Below, one piece after another: positions 5,281 through 5,700 of a stretch of 5,700 nucleotides of DNA. The notes under the pieces were generated by a model, which was not told the DNA's origin, searched no databases, and saw nothing but the letters and a program-made list of their open reading frames with translations. The stretch lies in NCBI GenBank assembly GCA_937928195.1, contig CALEYZ010000125.1, positions 1-5,700 on the forward strand, given 5' to 3'. The stretch is from an uncultured Limnohabitans sp. (GTDB lineage Bacteria; Pseudomonadota; Gammaproteobacteria; Burkholderiales; Burkholderiaceae_C). A program made the translations under genes and the position numbers. Position 1 is the first letter of the stretch. Every line of letters starts with the position of its first letter.

Positions 5281-5700
5281 TCAATCTTCAGCCAAGTCGC
5301 GTGCAGTCTTCTCAATCGACAATCGCGTCAAACTGCTCAAAGGCAAGTTCACAAATATTTCCAAACGCTTGCGAATCAGGTGCAGTGTTTGCAAAAAGGC
5401 TTCATGTTTTTGAACATCGTCTCCCTGCACTTCCGATGGATCTGCGTAGCCCCAATGCGCAGTGGCAGGCTGACCTGGCCAATAAGGACAAACTTCACCA
5501 GCGGCGTTGTCGCACACTGTAATCACCAAGTCCATTTGGGGCGCGTCGGGTTGCGCAAACACATCCCAGCTTTTGCTGCTCAAGCCTTCAACCGATAGGC
5601 CTGCTTTGCGCAAAGTTTCAATGGCAATCGGATTGGGCTTTTGATTTTCTCTCGGACTGCTGCCCGCAGAATAGGCCTTAAAGCGGCCTTTGCCCAAATG
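5281..5700 (-). CDS. arsC: Arsenate reductase ArsC, low-molecular-weight phosphatase type (5' end outside window)
   Basis: Reduces arsenate to arsenite in the cytoplasm, supplying the substrate for the ACR3 pump encoded next. The visible 139 codons are the C-terminal part; the frame is open through the right edge, so the N-terminal catalytic CX5R loop lies beyond the window. Visible family features include GRFKAYSAGSSP, ETLRKAGL, SKSWDVFA, ITVCDNAAGEVCP with two cysteines eight residues apart (likely the redox pair that shuttles the disulfide), WPGQPATAHWG, and the ADP that carries the acid aspartate of this fold. The TTG at 5697 is an internal leucine codon, not a start. It overlaps no other gene and precedes acr3 by 11 bases. 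A typical family length of about 160-170 residues implies roughly 25 residues are missing. An arsR regulator upstream, to the right, would be expected but is not seen. Confidence 0.94.
   Translation of the reverse strand, partial: HLGKGRFKAYSAGSSPRENQKPNPIAIETLRKAGLSVEGLSSKSWDVFAQPDAPQMDLVITVCDNAAGEVCPYWPGQPATAHWGYADPSEVQGDDVQKHEAFLQTLHLIRKRLEIFVNLPLSSLTRLSIEKTARDLAED

Overview
The window reads as ordinary chromosomal DNA from a betaproteobacterium, most likely a Comamonadaceae-type member of the Burkholderiales. The main clue is a lone periplasmic receptor of the Bug (TctC-like) family, a family greatly expanded in that group. A FadR-type GntR regulator, a TauD/TfdA-type dioxygenase and a group II truncated haemoglobin fit the same background. 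Base composition looks moderate (about half G+C by eye, not computed), so a freshwater relative such as Limnohabitans or Rhodoferax is a reasonable but unproven guess. No rRNA, tRNA, CRISPR array, intact insertion sequence or phage gene was seen. Every gene is intact except the arsenate reductase, which is cut by the right edge of the window.

Layout from left to right: (1) a GntR/FCD regulator on the plus strand (90-800), with two symmetric sequences in its short leader; (2) on the minus strand, a TauD/TfdA-family dioxygenase (1556-2659) followed 53 bp downstream by a small HPP-family membrane protein (834-1502), probably co-transcribed; (3) a 167-bp divergent control region (2660-2826) holding a recognisable promoter for the dioxygenase and several inverted repeats; (4) a Bug-family solute receptor (2827-3786) and, 36 bp after it, a group II truncated haemoglobin (3823-4215), both on the plus strand; (5) an arsenic-resistance pair on the minus strand, arsC (5281 to beyond 5700) then acr3 (4217-5269), whose 3' end meets the haemoglobin gene with one base between the stop codons.

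How the parts may work together: arsC and acr3 form a conventional detoxification route, arsenate reduction followed by arsenite export. The divergent dioxygenase and Bug receptor suggest a small-molecule uptake or sensing and oxidation locus. The substrate cannot be read from the sequence, and the link to the HPP protein and the GntR regulator rests on position only. The haemoglobin gene lacks a normal ribosome binding site. An 11-codon reading frame in front of it overlaps its start in ATGA fashion, inside a stretch that looks like a piece of a dispersed repeat. I did not find a clearly new biological system. The best leads are the dioxygenase-HPP/Bug locus, the unusual start of the haemoglobin gene, and the symmetric elements in the leader of the regulator and in the divergent intergenic region.
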